DNA from: Volutella citrinella
Taxonomy: Eukaryota; Ascomycota; Sordariomycetes; Hypocreales; Nectriaceae
Direction of reading: 5' to 3'
Length of the DNA stretch: 64,000 nucleotides
Assembly (NCBI GenBank): GCA_034401135.1
Contig: JAWZSP010000008.1
Location: forward strand, 3,286,001-3,350,000
Part shown: positions 11,531 through 22,152 of the stretch, piece after piece
How the letters are laid out: each line of letters opens with the position of its first letter
How positions within the stretch are numbered: the stretch's first letter is position 1
Made by a program: the position numbers and the translations under genes
The notes under the pieces: generated by a model
The model's database searches: none
What the model was told of the DNA's origin: nothing
Seen by the model: only the letters and a program-made list of their open reading frames with translations

Positions 11531-12142
11531 AGCACAGCTGAAAGGTTTGTGCACACCATGTGCATGCATTTGTTTCATACAACCCCTCGCAGGCAATAAG
11601 CAATATACGCAGTAATTACCTAAAAACAAGCTGCTCGTCCTTCATCAGACGGCTGCCTGTGGAATGGGGTTCACCCACGCCACGATTCCAACCATGGCCG
11701 GCATACCGCTGGTTCTAATTATGGTATACAAGACTGCAAGGCCCGCTTGAGCGACTTGACCTGCGTTTTAAGAACCGGAGCGCCCGATGCAGCGAGTCCA
11801 AGCCACCATGCCGCCCGCCGTCAACGGTCAAACAGTCTCTGGCCAGCTCCTCAAGATCCGACATGTTCCAAAGAAACTTTTTTATTGCAGCCGACAAAGC
11901 AAGGGCGCTGGCATGCAGTGTTTTATCGTCAGGTCATGATTTAGGCAGACTTCGCGACAACACAATTGGGGTAGACTGGTCGTCCATGCTCTCTATCAGT
12001 CGCCGCTTGCCTTTGCCGTTCGACTCCACCGAGCGGGAGAGCTTCTCGTCCACGCCAGGCGGCAGCATACAGAAAAGATGCACTCATGGCCAACGCGGGA
12101 GCCCAAAAGCAGTCTAGGCATCATACGTCTTGTCCAAATCTC

Positions 12143-14548
12143 TCAATCATACTTCTTGTTGAGCGAAACCAGTCCCGCATCCTGCAATCTTGGATCTTGC
12201 TCGCCCAGGATCAGCTGCAGCTCGACGCGATCCCCATTCTGCTTCTCCCGCACATACAGCTTCATGGCCCAGTACTCCCCATTGTGCTTCTGGTCCGCAA
12301 AGCCCAGCCCAGACAGATTTATCCACTGCGGCCGGTCCGACTTGAGGGCCAGGGCGATGATGTCTCCCGCCTTGCCCCACACAGACGTAATCCAGCCGGT
12401 GCTGCTGCATAGATAGCGGACATAGTACAAGGCGTACGACGTCAGGATGCCGACGTATACAAGGAGGACACTGACGCCGAACTTGGAGGTGCCCGAGGCC
12501 AGCTGGTACGACCATCCGTATCGCGTCGTCTTCAAGACGAGAAAGTTGCCCTTGCCTGTGTCGTCTTCCAGGGGTTCGGGCAGCTTTGTGACCGGCTCTT
12601 CGACAAAATACACCACCTTCGGGTCATCCCACATGGTGACATTTGGGTTCTTATGGAAGGGAACCGTCTTGTCCCTGGCCTCCCACATGTGTGGCACCCA
12701 TCGCCTTCCGGCCACTGGAGGCCCCGATCTTGCCAGGGCGTCGGCGACAGTCATGCCGATGATGCGGGAGATCTCCAAAGCAGTCGTCCGCCTAGTGGCT
12801 GACAACGGCGCGTCCTTTGGCACCGATACCGTTGGCGTGTGGAAATGGCGGTACTTGGGCACAGGCTTCTCGGGAAAGCCCCTGACCCAGGGGAGTAACA
12901 ATGCCTCCATGGTAGTGATATTGCTAATGTTTCCTACACGTTGCTCGAAAGGAACCATGGCGGGGGCTACCGGGCGGTTCAGCATCGACGCCCACTCAAG
13001 ACCCAGCGTGATGGGGGTATGAGGGTGGTAATGTTCATGAACGACAGTGCTGGTCAGGCTTTTCCCCGTTTCTGACTTGAAGATGCCCATATCGTACGCC
13101 GAAATGTTGCTATTCACGATGCTGTCCCTCATGGGTTCGAACCAAAACCGAGCGGGAGCCCATTGAGCTTTGATGGCGCACGGGACGATGAGGCTTGATT
13201 GCTTGGCGCCCTTTTTACCCTCAGCCACTTCCCTGGAATACGGAACCGTGATAAGCGCGCCCAAGAGATCTGGACGCTCCTTTATAGTCGTCCAGTTGAA
13301 CCAAGTCACGTTCAAGGGTCGGGGTATTTTCCACAGTTCTTTGGGGACAGGGTAAGACATCATCGTGGAATTATCGGCCGGGTAGGCATATGTGACGTCG
13401 TCAGAGCTCGCGTTGGTCGCCTCAAAATACTCAAAAGCCTTGCATTTGACTTGAACAATCGGCGCAAACGTTGGTGTCTTGCTCGAAGTGGTCAGCCTGG
13501 GATGCGCCGTCTTTTGCACAGGCCTCCATGCCGTGGACCCCTTGTACTGGATCCTGATGCTGCTGGAAACGTGTCCTAGGAGCGATACGATCCTCGCCGG
13601 TACCGTGGTTGTGACGCTGAGAGATGTGTTTACGTGGGTGGTGGCCTTGACGTTGGCGAGTGTCCTGAACATGTGGACTGACGACTGGGACATTGTAATG
13701 TTGTGCGTGCCACTGTTGCCGTTGGATGCCGCGTTAGACCAAGCCCAGATGCTAGAGAATCCAGCTCCGGGGCAGTGAGGTAGAAAGAAGCCGGCGATGG
13801 GACTATTGATGCATTCGGACAAGGACGTATTCAGTTTCTGTGGATACAATTCATTTCGTTCCCCGTACGAGTATGTGACAATGGCCGGGCCATCAAACGG
13901 GGCAGCCATTGGCGCCCAACCAAGGTCAGGAATAACGACCACGGCGGACGACGGACCCAAGAGGTTGGCGAACACCGTTATGAAGACAGCCATGGCAGAA
14001 GCAACCTTGACCTTTGATCTCTTACTCCGCCAAAGCGGATCGATGCAGCTCGAGCTCGCGAGCCACTGCGCCGAACCGACCTGGTACGCGCCAAGCAGCA
14101 GGCCAAAGGGGACGCCCGACGAGAGGAACATGCGGCGGACAAAGTGCATGACCATGGCGGAGAGCGAGCCAATGATGAATATCTCGTGCAGCTTGGCCAC
14201 GAACTGTAGGCCGTTGATGACATCCTCGCGAGGGTAGTTGCCCGTGCGGTGGAACTTGTTGGTTGCATCGGCCACGTCGGCCCAGTAGTATCCGCGGAGT
14301 CGGAGGGAGATGACGAACAAGGTTGCGGCGAGGGAGACGACGTGAATGAAGATGCTGCCGTGGAAGATGAGACGCGATGCAACGCCTGTTATGCTCCGTC
14401 GTGGCGGATTGATGAGTGTTGAGCGTCGTCTGAGGCTGGGACTAGGACCTGTGTCTGGCTCGAGGAGAGTGGTCGGTCGTGAGGTGGAGTCAGAATCAAG
14501 AGTCGGGTCAATCAGCCGCGAGGAGCTGCTGTCTGGGGGGACGGACAT
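12143..14548 (-). CDS. Large multi-pass membrane protein with glycosylated ectodomain, 801 aa
   Basis: An uninterrupted 801-codon frame starting MSVPPDSSSSRLIDPT. The N-terminal 50 residues are Ser/Arg-rich and cytosolic. Hydrophobic segments follow at about 60-83 (IFIHVVSLAATLFVISL), 115-135 and 185-205, then a roughly 480-residue region with many N-glycosylation sequons (NTS, NIT, NAS, NST, NVT, NWT, NIS), and a last membrane span near residue 705 (FGVSVLLVYVGILTSYALYYV) before a cytosolic tail. This architecture is common in uncharacterised ascomycete plasma-membrane proteins. I recognise no catalytic domain. A second protein of similar layout lies at 30377-32824, but I see no clear sequence identity between them. 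Confidence 0.75.
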   Translation of the reverse strand: MSVPPDSSSSRLIDPTLDSDSTSRPTTLLEPDTGPSPSLRRRSTLINPPRRSITGVASRLIFHGSIFIHVVSLAATLFVISLRLRGYYWADVADATNKFHRTGNYPREDVINGLQFVAKLHEIFIIGSLSAMVMHFVRRMFLSSGVPFGLLLGAYQVGSAQWLASSSCIDPLWRSKRSKVKVASAMAVFITVFANLLGPSSAVVVIPDLGWAPMAAPFDGPAIVTYSYGERNELYPQKLNTSLSECINSPIAGFFLPHCPGAGFSSIWAWSNAASNGNSGTHNITMSQSSVHMFRTLANVKATTHVNTSLSVTTTVPARIVSLLGHVSSSIRIQYKGSTAWRPVQKTAHPRLTTSSKTPTFAPIVQVKCKAFEYFEATNASSDDVTYAYPADNSTMMSYPVPKELWKIPRPLNVTWFNWTTIKERPDLLGALITVPYSREVAEGKKGAKQSSLIVPCAIKAQWAPARFWFEPMRDSIVNSNISAYDMGIFKSETGKSLTSTVVHEHYHPHTPITLGLEWASMLNRPVAPAMVPFEQRVGNISNITTMEALLLPWVRGFPEKPVPKYRHFHTPTVSVPKDAPLSATRRTTALEISRIIGMTVADALARSGPPVAGRRWVPHMWEARDKTVPFHKNPNVTMWDDPKVVYFVEEPVTKLPEPLEDDTGKGNFLVLKTTRYGWSYQLASGTSKFGVSVLLVYVGILTSYALYYVRYLCSSTGWITSVWGKAGDIIALALKSDRPQWINLSGLGFADQKHNGEYWAMKLYVREKQNGDRVELQLILGEQDPRLQDAGLVSLNKKYD

Positions 14549-15200
14549 GTTGACATGCCCTCAGAGTAGAAAATAGTCATGTATCGTCTTGTACAATGTA
14601 TTTCGTCATACCAGGTTGAAGCCGGGAGGAATTGGCGCAGATGTAAGCTTAAAGCATCGTCTGTAGCCGCCGCGTGTAAAACATGGCGGTCGGAGCCTTA
14701 AAAGCCTCCCACTATAAATAGCAAGACACAGGGTAGGCCACGAATGGCGACGAGGCTCGAACCTGCACAGTTTCAGCTATGGCTTGAAGCTGAGCCCGTC
14801 ATGCAGCAGAAACCAATAAGACGGCGCTTACGGTACGGTGGTTGCGTGGGGGCAGGATGCTCGTTGCATTCTTGCTTACTTGAGTCTGCGATCGTTGGGG
14901 AAGCCGATGTGACATTGTTTGCCTCTTGAGATGCGGCATTGTTCAAGCCTCGTGAGATCTATGTAAACTCGAGATTTAATTGGACGTATTACCATAAAAC
15001 TCGCTGGGAATGTAGATAATGGAGCGTGCAACATCTTCATCGTGCTCCAAGTGTTTTGATTGCCAAGCCGCCGCTCCCACTGAAATTATCATGGCACATC
15101 ACGGAAACCCTTTCGGCCATGAAGGCATGGTTTGAGACCATTAAGTGAATAGAATATACGTCCAGCACCTGGCCTCGCGAGCTACCAATTGCATCCCCCT
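14549..15200. other. Intergenic region, no gene seen
   Basis: About 650 bp between the membrane protein start and the 3' end of the cysteine-rich protein. No convincing coding signal. A TATTTATAG stretch near 14711-14720 could be a minus-strand TATA element about 165 bp before the membrane protein ATG. Confidence 0.4.
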
Positions 15201-15584
15201 CTACAAACAACCATCCCTCGTTGAACATGTGCCACTGCAGCACGCGCCCGGGTCCCCGATGTCACAGGGGTCCCCAGGGACGCCGCAGTGACCCGGATAG
15301 CACCGGCCATTGAGGCAGAAGTAGCCTTCGCAGCAGTCCTTGAAGAAGCACCCTGTGCGCCCGAGTTAGTCTTGTCCTTGCCTGGGTGGAAGAGGGCCGT
15401 GATTACTCTGGCCGTAACAGCCGGGGATCTGCGTCGACGTCGCGGTTGAGGTTGAGGCCTCAGTGGTGGTAGGGTACACGGCGATAGTTGTAGTGGTGAG
15501 CGAGCGAGGCTTACACCGCCGGGCGGCAGCAGCCTGGAGATTAGCGAGGCCAAAGGCCAGAGAGAGAAGGCTGTGGATCTGCAT
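15201..15584 (-). CDS. Small cysteine-rich secreted protein, knottin-like, 109 aa
   Basis: Exons are 15584-15407 and 15352-15201 (TAG), with a 54-nt intron in phase 1. A signal peptide (MQIHSLLSLAFGLANLQAAAA) is followed by a Thr/Ser linker (residues about 28-52) and then a compact cysteine domain. Spacing there is C-x4-C-x4-CC-x4-C-x4-C-x4-C, followed by a second half containing CGVPGDPC, GACC-SGTC and a terminal STRDGCL. CC pairs and short loops are typical of inhibitor-cystine-knot or disulfide-rich effector-like proteins. The single-ORF readings in this area miss the second exon and therefore the cysteine core. Role unknown; secreted antimicrobial or host-interaction functions are possible. 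An in-frame ATG at 15764 would bury the signal peptide, so 15584 is preferred. Confidence 0.75.
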
Positions 15585-16518
15585 CGCGATGGCAGTTGCT
15601 TGGCGGTCCGAACAGTGAAGGGAAGAATTGAAGGAGAGTGGGTGAGTTTGCGGGTGAAGACTGGGGCCAATCCCGGGGGAGTGGGTGTTGTTTACTATTT
15701 CAAGCTGTTCAGCATGCAGAAGAGGAGGCAAAACAAAACGCTGGAGTGAGATTGGACCCCACAAATCGACAGAGAGGGTCTAGTCGCTGGACTGGCGGGC
15801 GATCTGGGCCAGCGGGCGTTCAATAGCCGCTGTATTAGCGCGACAATGAAATGACTCGGGCACATATTTTGCCCCGATTAGCGATTCTTTACGCCTCTCA
15901 AGGCTGAGAACAGACGCGGCGCCCGATGGCCTGCTCCTAAGAACGCCGCCATTGTCAGCGCGTTCAGGCACGAAGCAGTGCCCCTGCGCTAGCCCGAGAT
16001 GCCCGGTTACACCGCAGAAGGTGAGGGCAGCGAGATGTTGGATGGGGATCAATGCGAGTTGATGTCTGCAATGGACACTCTGGCATTGGCTGGCTATAAG
16101 GTGAGTTCCGCCACAGGAAGCGAGTCCGTCCAGTGACTGTTGATGGTCTTTCGGTTTCTTGGGCCTGGGAGAACTACTGCCAGTCAGGCAACGAGTTGGT
16201 ATTCCACACCAAGGGTGGTCAATACCGGTGGCCCTGGTGCGGTGCAGATGATAATTACCGACACAGCCACCCTGTGACAAAGCGAAAACATTTGACGGAA
16301 GTAGTCTCTCATTATGAAGCCCACACTGTCTATCAAAGATGGATCTATCAAGTATCATGTTAAAATGCAAACTAGTCCGTACCGACTGCCACAACTCCAC
16401 TCCCGATGTAGCCTTGCCGCGTGCCACGACCACTTACACTACCCTAAGGCGACCACCTCGCCTGGGCAGATCGATCAGAACAATAGGCTCATCCTGGGTA
16501 AATCACCCATGCTTCATT
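15585..16518. other. Intergenic region, no supported gene
   Basis: A 217-codon minus-strand frame at 15780-16433 is open here but shows no domain, no signal peptide and mixed codon use. I regard it as chance. Nothing else is visible. Confidence 0.4.
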
Positions 16519-17546
16519 TCAAATGGAAAACTCAGATGGCAACGTCGTCAAGTTTCCCAACTCAGCAACCGTCTCAACCCAAAGCCTCTCCTGCACGGCC
16601 TCTCCAGCAAGTGACTGGAGATAGGGTGACCGCCTGTGATCTCAAGATTAGCGCTTGGACAAAATTGGATTCGTTGCAATACATACTCGATAATGTCCTT
16701 GTCCCCAAGGAAACAACCGTGCGATTCAGCCCCCGCCACGGTCGATGCAGAGACAAACAGGCGCCCACCAACCTCGACCGGCCTTGCCATGAAGAATTTG
16801 AACACTCCCGTTACCATGCGTTTATGGAACGGTAACACGTCAGTCATGTTGGTGTTGATGAAGCCGGGACAGACCATGTTGAAGATGACCTTGCTCTTGT
16901 CCAGCCGCGGGGCAAGGCTGTACATGAACATGGCACAGAGCAGTTTCGAGTCATTGTACCTGTCGTCGGCGAAGAAGAACTTGTCCGAGTCCATGTGCTG
17001 GAGGACCGATTCATCGGCCTTGATGGGCGCCTTTGACTCTAGGCTGGTAGTGAAGTACATTCGACTGCCAACCCAGGTGACGCGAGTAGGTTGACCGGCG
17101 CTTTCGGCACTTGCTTGTAGGTATGGTAGCAACTCGGCCATCAGCAGCGCATTGGAGAGGTAGTTGACCTGGATGACGCGGTCGTGCTTGCTTGGGCTCA
17201 TCTCGAGCTTGAAAAGGCCGATGCCTGCGTTGAGGAGGAGTATGTTGACGTGGGGCACCTTTTGCCGCAGTTCCTTGGAGAACTTGCGAACACTCTGGTA
17301 GTCTTCCATGTCGAGCTGGAGGACGGTGATCTTGGCATTCTTGTTGAGGTGCTGCATCTCCTGCTTGCACTTGGTGCCTTTAGAGACATTTCGCACAGCG
17401 AGGACAAGGTGGGAAATATTCAGCTGCAGGTACTGCCGTGCCGTTTCCAATCCGATTCCTGCAGAGGCACCCGTGATGACTGCTGTTTTGCCGCCAAGGT
17501 CGATTCCTGCAGGCAGGGGTGTGACTTTGGGCTGAGGGAACTCCAT
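16519..17546 (-). CDS. Short-chain dehydrogenase/reductase, 319 aa
   Basis: Exons are 17546-16683 and 16614-16519. The continuous frame runs on to 16548, but its C-terminus then looks wrong. A 68-nt intron (GTATTG...CTCCAG, branch GCTAATC) instead gives the normal end SLAGEAVQERLWVETVAEL. A classical SDR Rossmann fold is visible: TGASAGIG (residues 30-37) for cofactor binding, LNAGIG, and the YNDSK catalytic Tyr/Lys near 195-200, with the Ser near WVGSRM. It resembles the retinol-dehydrogenase/WW-domain-oxidoreductase-like fungal SDRs; NADP(H) use and a small lipophilic carbonyl substrate are inferred. No biosynthetic cluster adjoins it, so the pathway is unknown. Its promoter has repeated CCAAT boxes. 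Confidence 0.88.
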
Positions 17547-17649
17547 GGTGACGGCTTGGGCATGAGACTGATGGTTGCTAAGCTTGATGGTGGAAGAAGG
17601 AGGCTGACAATGATAGAGAGGGCTTCATTTGACGAGAAGAGCAACATGT

Positions 17650-17656
17650 TTATATA
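17650..17656 (-). promoter_or_regulatory. TATA box of the SDR gene
   Basis: TATATAA on the minus strand, about 105 bp before the SDR ATG, and downstream of the CCAAT repeats. Confidence 0.45.
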
Positions 17657-17709
17657 CGTCCGAGGAAGCATATGCAAGAGGATGCCATCCAGAATGAGTG
17701 GACACTCTG

Positions 17710-17806
17710 ATTGGTCCTGGAGGGTCTGTCCCAATTAGGAAACCACTCTCTCATTGGCTGTCAAGCCATAGAGAGTAACCCGATTAGGAAACCACTCTCC
17801 CATTGG
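17710..17806 (-). promoter_or_regulatory. CCAAT-box cluster with 24-bp direct repeat upstream of the SDR gene
   Basis: A 24-bp element (plus strand attaggaaaccactctc, then t or c, then cattgg) occurs at 17734-17757 and 17783-17806, 49 bp apart and differing at one base. Each copy ends in ATTGG (a CCAAT box on the minus strand); a third ATTGG lies at 17710-17714. The distance of 160-260 bp from the ATG fits HAP/CBC-type upstream activation. Binding is inferred. Confidence 0.5.
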
Positions 17807-18401
17807 TCAAAGGCGTCATCAATCCGATCCGCCGCCGCACAGACTGATGGCCGGCGCAGGCATTGATGATCCACCTCATTCTGGTATCGCAGGGCGCTGC
17901 GAGGAAACTCAAAACGGGCCGCAATGATTTCCGCAAGTCCGCAAATCCGCAACCGTTGCCTATTTGCTTCATGCAGAGCTCTCAGGCGGTGGAATGTGCA
18001 AACACTTATTAGTCGGCGTTGGTGACGCGTCCCTCGTTGTACGTATGCTCATGCGTGTCTTGACAATGCAAAAATACAGTCGTTGATTGAACCCTTTGTC
18101 TGGGCTCTTAGGGGTGCGTCTTGCTGTCCAAGTCGAGCTGGAGGCGACTGCACTCGTGGTCAATCCAGCCTTACAGAGGGAGGGCCCTCCACGACGTTGT
18201 AGATGATGGAACTGACCAAGCCGGAGAGAATCAAGATATTTCATGGGCAAGTCAGCTCAGTGGTCACGTGGGAGAGTGTCCAGACTGTGCAAGGTTTCTT
18301 AGTCATTGTCTCAGCTGTAGCCTCAATCCGCGCGAGCCACCAGAACATCAACATTCCATCTAATCCTCGCCCCCGCCCACTTGACTCTAGCAGAACCCCT
18401 C
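17807..18401. other. Intergenic region, no gene seen
   Basis: About 600 bp between the SDR promoter and the start of the regulator at 18402. No coding signal found. Confidence 0.45.
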
Positions 18402-19953
18402 ATGCCATTCGAGTTCATTGACAATAACGGCGCCCCGGGCGATGCGGCGAGACGGCGAATCCGCAGGCATGTGGCTCTGGGCAGGAACCGGGGCAAGAAG
18501 ATCCATCGACCTTCTAGGAAAGCTGCGTCCACAACGGCTATGACGTTGCCCTGCTCTCCAAGAACCATCACCAAAGCACCGACAAAGGTCCTACAAGACT
18601 CCGCTGTCGAGTGGCCAATTGATGATGGTCTCATCTTTCCCGCTCTGCTCCCCGGCGAATCCAAAACCCTCGTAAAAAAAGGTGAAGCAAACTGCCAGTA
18701 ACACCCGGCGGTACTGACGATTCTCAGTCATGTCTTTTATCAGCAGCATAGGATTCTCGACTGAATTGAGCAGCGGCCTCCAATACCCAATCCCTTCACT
18801 ATCCATGTGTGTCCAGAACATGTTCCTTGACGAAGCGTGTAAGTCCAGCTTGGAATCCCCACCTGCGTCCATTTTGCCAACTTTGAAGCAGGTTTTCATA
18901 TATCAATGGCCACGGGCATTTTATACTTTGCAAGTCGGATGCAAACCCCTGGCGACACGTTGCATGCAATGCGCCATGTGTCGCAGGCGTTCCCTCTTGT
19001 CAGCCAGAAACTTGCAGCCAAAGCTGCCCCCTCTGACCTGACGATTGCTGCGATAGTCAGCTTAGCACAGTACGAGGGCCAGCTAAATCAACACAAGCAG
19101 GGATCCGTGCACGTGAAGGGACTCTGGCGAATCTCTCAGCTCCGAGGAGGCGTGGAGCGGTTGTTGTCAAGCTCGACCGCACTGGTTCTGAAAATACTGC
19201 GGTATGGCCCACCGATTGCCCTCTATTCGACTAGCATACTAATGCTGATTCAGCGTTGATTTGGAATACTCTCTGCAGTTGGGATCTCCAACCTTTTTCA
19301 CTACAGACGAGGCCCTACTGGGGTGCCATACCACAACCGAGTTCCCCAGCCTCAACCTAAGGCCCAGTAGCGAAACACAGAATCGACTACCTGAGCAAAG
19401 CCTATTGGCCCTAGCTTCTCCAGAACTTCATAATTTACTAGCTGACACAATATTCCTGACTTGGCGACTGAATGATGCCATTCGTGGCGGTGTGCCAAAG
19501 GTGGACGCCATCGAATTCCACAAGGACATACTATTTTTAGGCTACAGACTGGCGAATACAAGATCCCCAGTCCTGCATGGAGCGGGCGGATCGATGAACC
19601 GCAGACTCTATTTAGGTCTCACGGCTTTTATCAGCACGTTTCTGCAGGGCTGGGATGGCGGCATTGCCCAGAACGATCTCCTGTCGGGGTTGTTCGTGGC
19701 AGAGGTCCAACGGATAGAAAACGCTAGGCAAGATGACGAAGAAATCACTCTTTGGTTCCTTTTCATCGGAGCAGCATGGTCAGCCCTAGGGAGGGATGCA
19801 TCCTGGATTTTCGTTACCAGACGCACCTTGGGGTTCCTGGGAGTGGGTAGTTGGGAACACGTCGAGAGGGTTCTTGCAATGTTCCCTTGGGTTAGTGCCG
19901 CCCACGATACAGCAGGGAAGGCTCTCTGGCGGGCGTCTAATGGCATCCTCTAG
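18402..19953 (+). CDS. Fungal-specific transcription-factor-domain protein lacking a zinc cluster, 466 aa
   Basis: Exons are 18402-18681, 18728-18838, 18892-19201 and 19254-19953; phases close exactly. The N-terminus reads MPFEFIDNNGAPGDAARRRIRRHVA, then GRNRGKK. This is the short FxFI...P...R..IR.H motif with a basic patch that opens many ascomycete proteins annotated as tachykinin-family or fungal_trans_2-like regulators. The rest is a helical repeat-like region (HISMATGILYFASRM, RVDLEYSLQLGS, a WLFIGAAWS-like end) typical of the fungal transcription factor domain. No CX2C cluster is present, so direct DNA binding is doubtful. It may act as a co-regulator. Start chosen at the MPFEFI ATG because this motif sits at the very N-terminus in relatives. 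Confidence 0.78.
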
Positions 19954-21084
19954 ATTTGTAGATGCTGGGTTGGGAGTACAGTACAATGGATAATGTGAGG
20001 CAAATTGTTGAGGTACAGGAGAAGCACGACATGGATACAATGGCCAGCTAAAGAGGGGAAGCGGCAGTGAAGCCTCTCCTCCACGGTGCCACTCAAGCGG
20101 GTTATGTTCATGTGCGCCAAGCATTATTTTGCGAACACATATGGTCTCTGGTAGGCCCGGTCGCAATGTAGCTAGGAGGGGTGAAAGAGTGTTTGAGGGA
20201 TTTCTTTTGTCTGACCGATCTCGCTCTCGTCGACGGTGTGTACTGACTACTTAGCGCTGCTCAGTGTGACCACATCGGGGACTAAGAAAACACATAAACA
20301 CTGGAAGGGACAAAGAAGGGGAAATAGGAATATGACAAAGAGGAAGGGGACAAGGAACAAAGAGTGCGACGGTCTGGGCTTGCCGAATGTGAACTGGCTC
20401 CTGCTTTTCGGCACTGACCAATTCTTTCAAGCACCTTGCGGCAAGGCGGAAAGGATTTCGAATCATACTCGAAACTAGTGAAGCTCAGACGGCACGTGAG
20501 TAGGTGCAAGTCCGTGTCTTGTTCCCCTTTCAAATTGATTCCTTTCTCGCGACAAGGGCATGGCGGGAAAGCTGACCTGGTAGGTGACGGCCTGAAGAGG
20601 TTGGATGCGAAGCTTTGCGACACTCTCCTTGTTGTGTCATTGTATTTTTAGCCACAAAAGTAGTGGAACTGCATCCCCATGCTGCACAATCGAGAACAAT
20701 GAGGCACTTGATTCATGTCCTTTTATACGTCAGGTGTTCGTAGACCGCTACTAACTACATGCGGTCCTGTCAACGTAATGGCAGTGATTGTTTTCGGAAC
20801 TGCCTCACCTGCGTCTCTGCTCCGGAGAATGTCCAGACTGTACTGCATTTTGATGGATGCTCGGAACGGTTAGACATGGAAGCTACATGTGCCGCGCTTC
20901 TTCTCGGTTGGGATGGGTGGCTGTCGGATTGCGATAGCCCTGGCTATATTAAGGTGGCCCCCTCCCGGTTCCAGTCCTGGCTGGAGCGGGGAAAGCCACA
21001 CAGTCATTCCATTTAACTCACTCTTCGTATCAACACTACTCAGAAATCGACTCCACATCTCTCAAGACTTGAAAACACGGCAAC
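19954..21084. other. Intergenic region, no gene seen
   Basis: About 1.1 kb. Short ORFs on both strands lack motifs. A TATATTAA sequence near 20944 is 140 bp upstream of the NYN-like gene and could be its TATA element. Confidence 0.45.
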
Positions 21085-21735
21085 ATGTCGAAGGAGCCTA
21101 GTTACAAAGCCCTCGTCTTTATTGACGCCTACAACTCGGACCCTACCAGTGTGGAGAAGGTTATGGAATCGCTGCGGCCGAAGTACGATACTCAAGGCGG
21201 CATCATGATATACGCTGACTGGGACGCGGATAACCTTAGTGACTGGGACAAGGTGATCGCAAAGCATGGCATGGAGCGAAAGTCGCCTTGGTATGGTGAA
21301 GATGGGTTCGAGGGTGGATTGCGTCCGTGGGCTAAACGTCTTGGGAGGTCGCATGAGGCTTTGACCATGGACCTCGTAACCAAATGCTGCGATCAATTCG
21401 ACCAGGAGCTTTTGATCAAAAGCATTGTTGACCCTGGAAACTTCCGCGCCGTCTTTATCGTTTCCACCGACGACTTTTGCGTCGCCGCAGCCCCAATCGC
21501 GCATTACCTCAAACTGAAGGTGTACTTGTGCAAGGACCAAGGAGTCGGGGACAGGTTTATCCCGACGCCAGAAATGTACTCGGCCGTTCTGCTCAGCAAG
21601 GGATATGAGATAGACAAAAACGGGTATAAGAAGCAAGTGATCATAAGGACCCTAGTAGACCCTATTGGGTGGGCTGAGTTGCTCCACATTACTGAGCTAG
21701 CTTTAGTCAAGCTGTCCAATACTGTCTGTCAATAA
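21085..21735 (+). CDS. NYN/PIN-like domain protein, 216 aa (copy 1, acidic residues retained)
   Basis: A single exon starting MSKEPSYKALVFIDAYNSDP. The order of beta-strand signatures fits the NYN subfamily of PIN-like ribonucleases (LabA, MARF1, fungal NYN proteins): FIDAYN at residues 12-17 with the first acid, IYADWD near 42-47, EALTMDLV near 92-99 with the second acid, and VFIVSTDDF near 124-132 with the last acids, followed by a glycine-poor strand KVYLC. Catalytic Asp residues are therefore present. It would be a metal-dependent RNase acting on unknown RNA in the cytosol. Two related, shorter ORFs follow at 22.1 and 23.7 kb on the same strand, so this is a small tandem family. Confidence 0.6.
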   Translation: MSKEPSYKALVFIDAYNSDPTSVEKVMESLRPKYDTQGGIMIYADWDADNLSDWDKVIAKHGMERKSPWYGEDGFEGGLRPWAKRLGRSHEALTMDLVTKCCDQFDQELLIKSIVDPGNFRAVFIVSTDDFCVAAAPIAHYLKLKVYLCKDQGVGDRFIPTPEMYSAVLLSKGYEIDKNGYKKQVIIRTLVDPIGWAELLHITELALVKLSNTVCQ

Positions 21736-22152
21736 ATAGCTCGGAGGTGAAGGTGTAAGGGGTCGGCAACAGGGAGATGGTGGACAGTAGTGAGATGGGT
21801 TGGTTGATATTTGCCACAGGAATTGATTGGAATTGGGAACTAGTTGCGCAGCCCTTCGTGATAAAGCTTTCGAGCCTGAATACGAAGCCTAAGTTAAGCC
21901 AGTTTTTATCGTGGATTACGTTGGATCCTCACTCGACCAAGAGTCCATATTGTTGAACATGCGAAAAGTGGGGCAATCCGCGGTGAACAGGACTTGACCT
22001 CCAAACAAAGAAATAGGGTCAAAGGACCAGAAGACTTTTTTAATGAGATTAAATAAACCCAGGCCCATGGATCTGGAGGTGCTGATTACCGCTGAGCTCT
22101 TGACGAAATCTCACACACAATCGCAATCCGCATGTCGACCCCCTGCTCAATC
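21736..22152. other. Intergenic spacer between NYN-like copies 1 and 2
   Basis: No coding signal. An in-frame ATG at 22132 would add seven residues to copy 2, but the ATG at 22153 is the one that aligns with the start of copy 3. Confidence 0.4.

Larger units (their letters stand above)
11078..12142. other. Intergenic region with a short tandem repeat
   Basis: About 1 kb with no convincing gene. It holds three perfect copies of agattggc at 11507-11530. Short plus-strand ORFs near 11.7-12.4 kb overlap the 3' end of the membrane protein gene and look like shadows. Confidence 0.5.

Noticed and set aside
15780..16433. 217-codon minus-strand frame
   Set aside because: No domain, no signal peptide, irregular composition; likely chance.
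16548..16682. Uninterrupted SDR C-terminus
   Set aside because: It reads unlike any SDR end, whereas splicing at 16682/16615 restores the EAVQERLW-type end.
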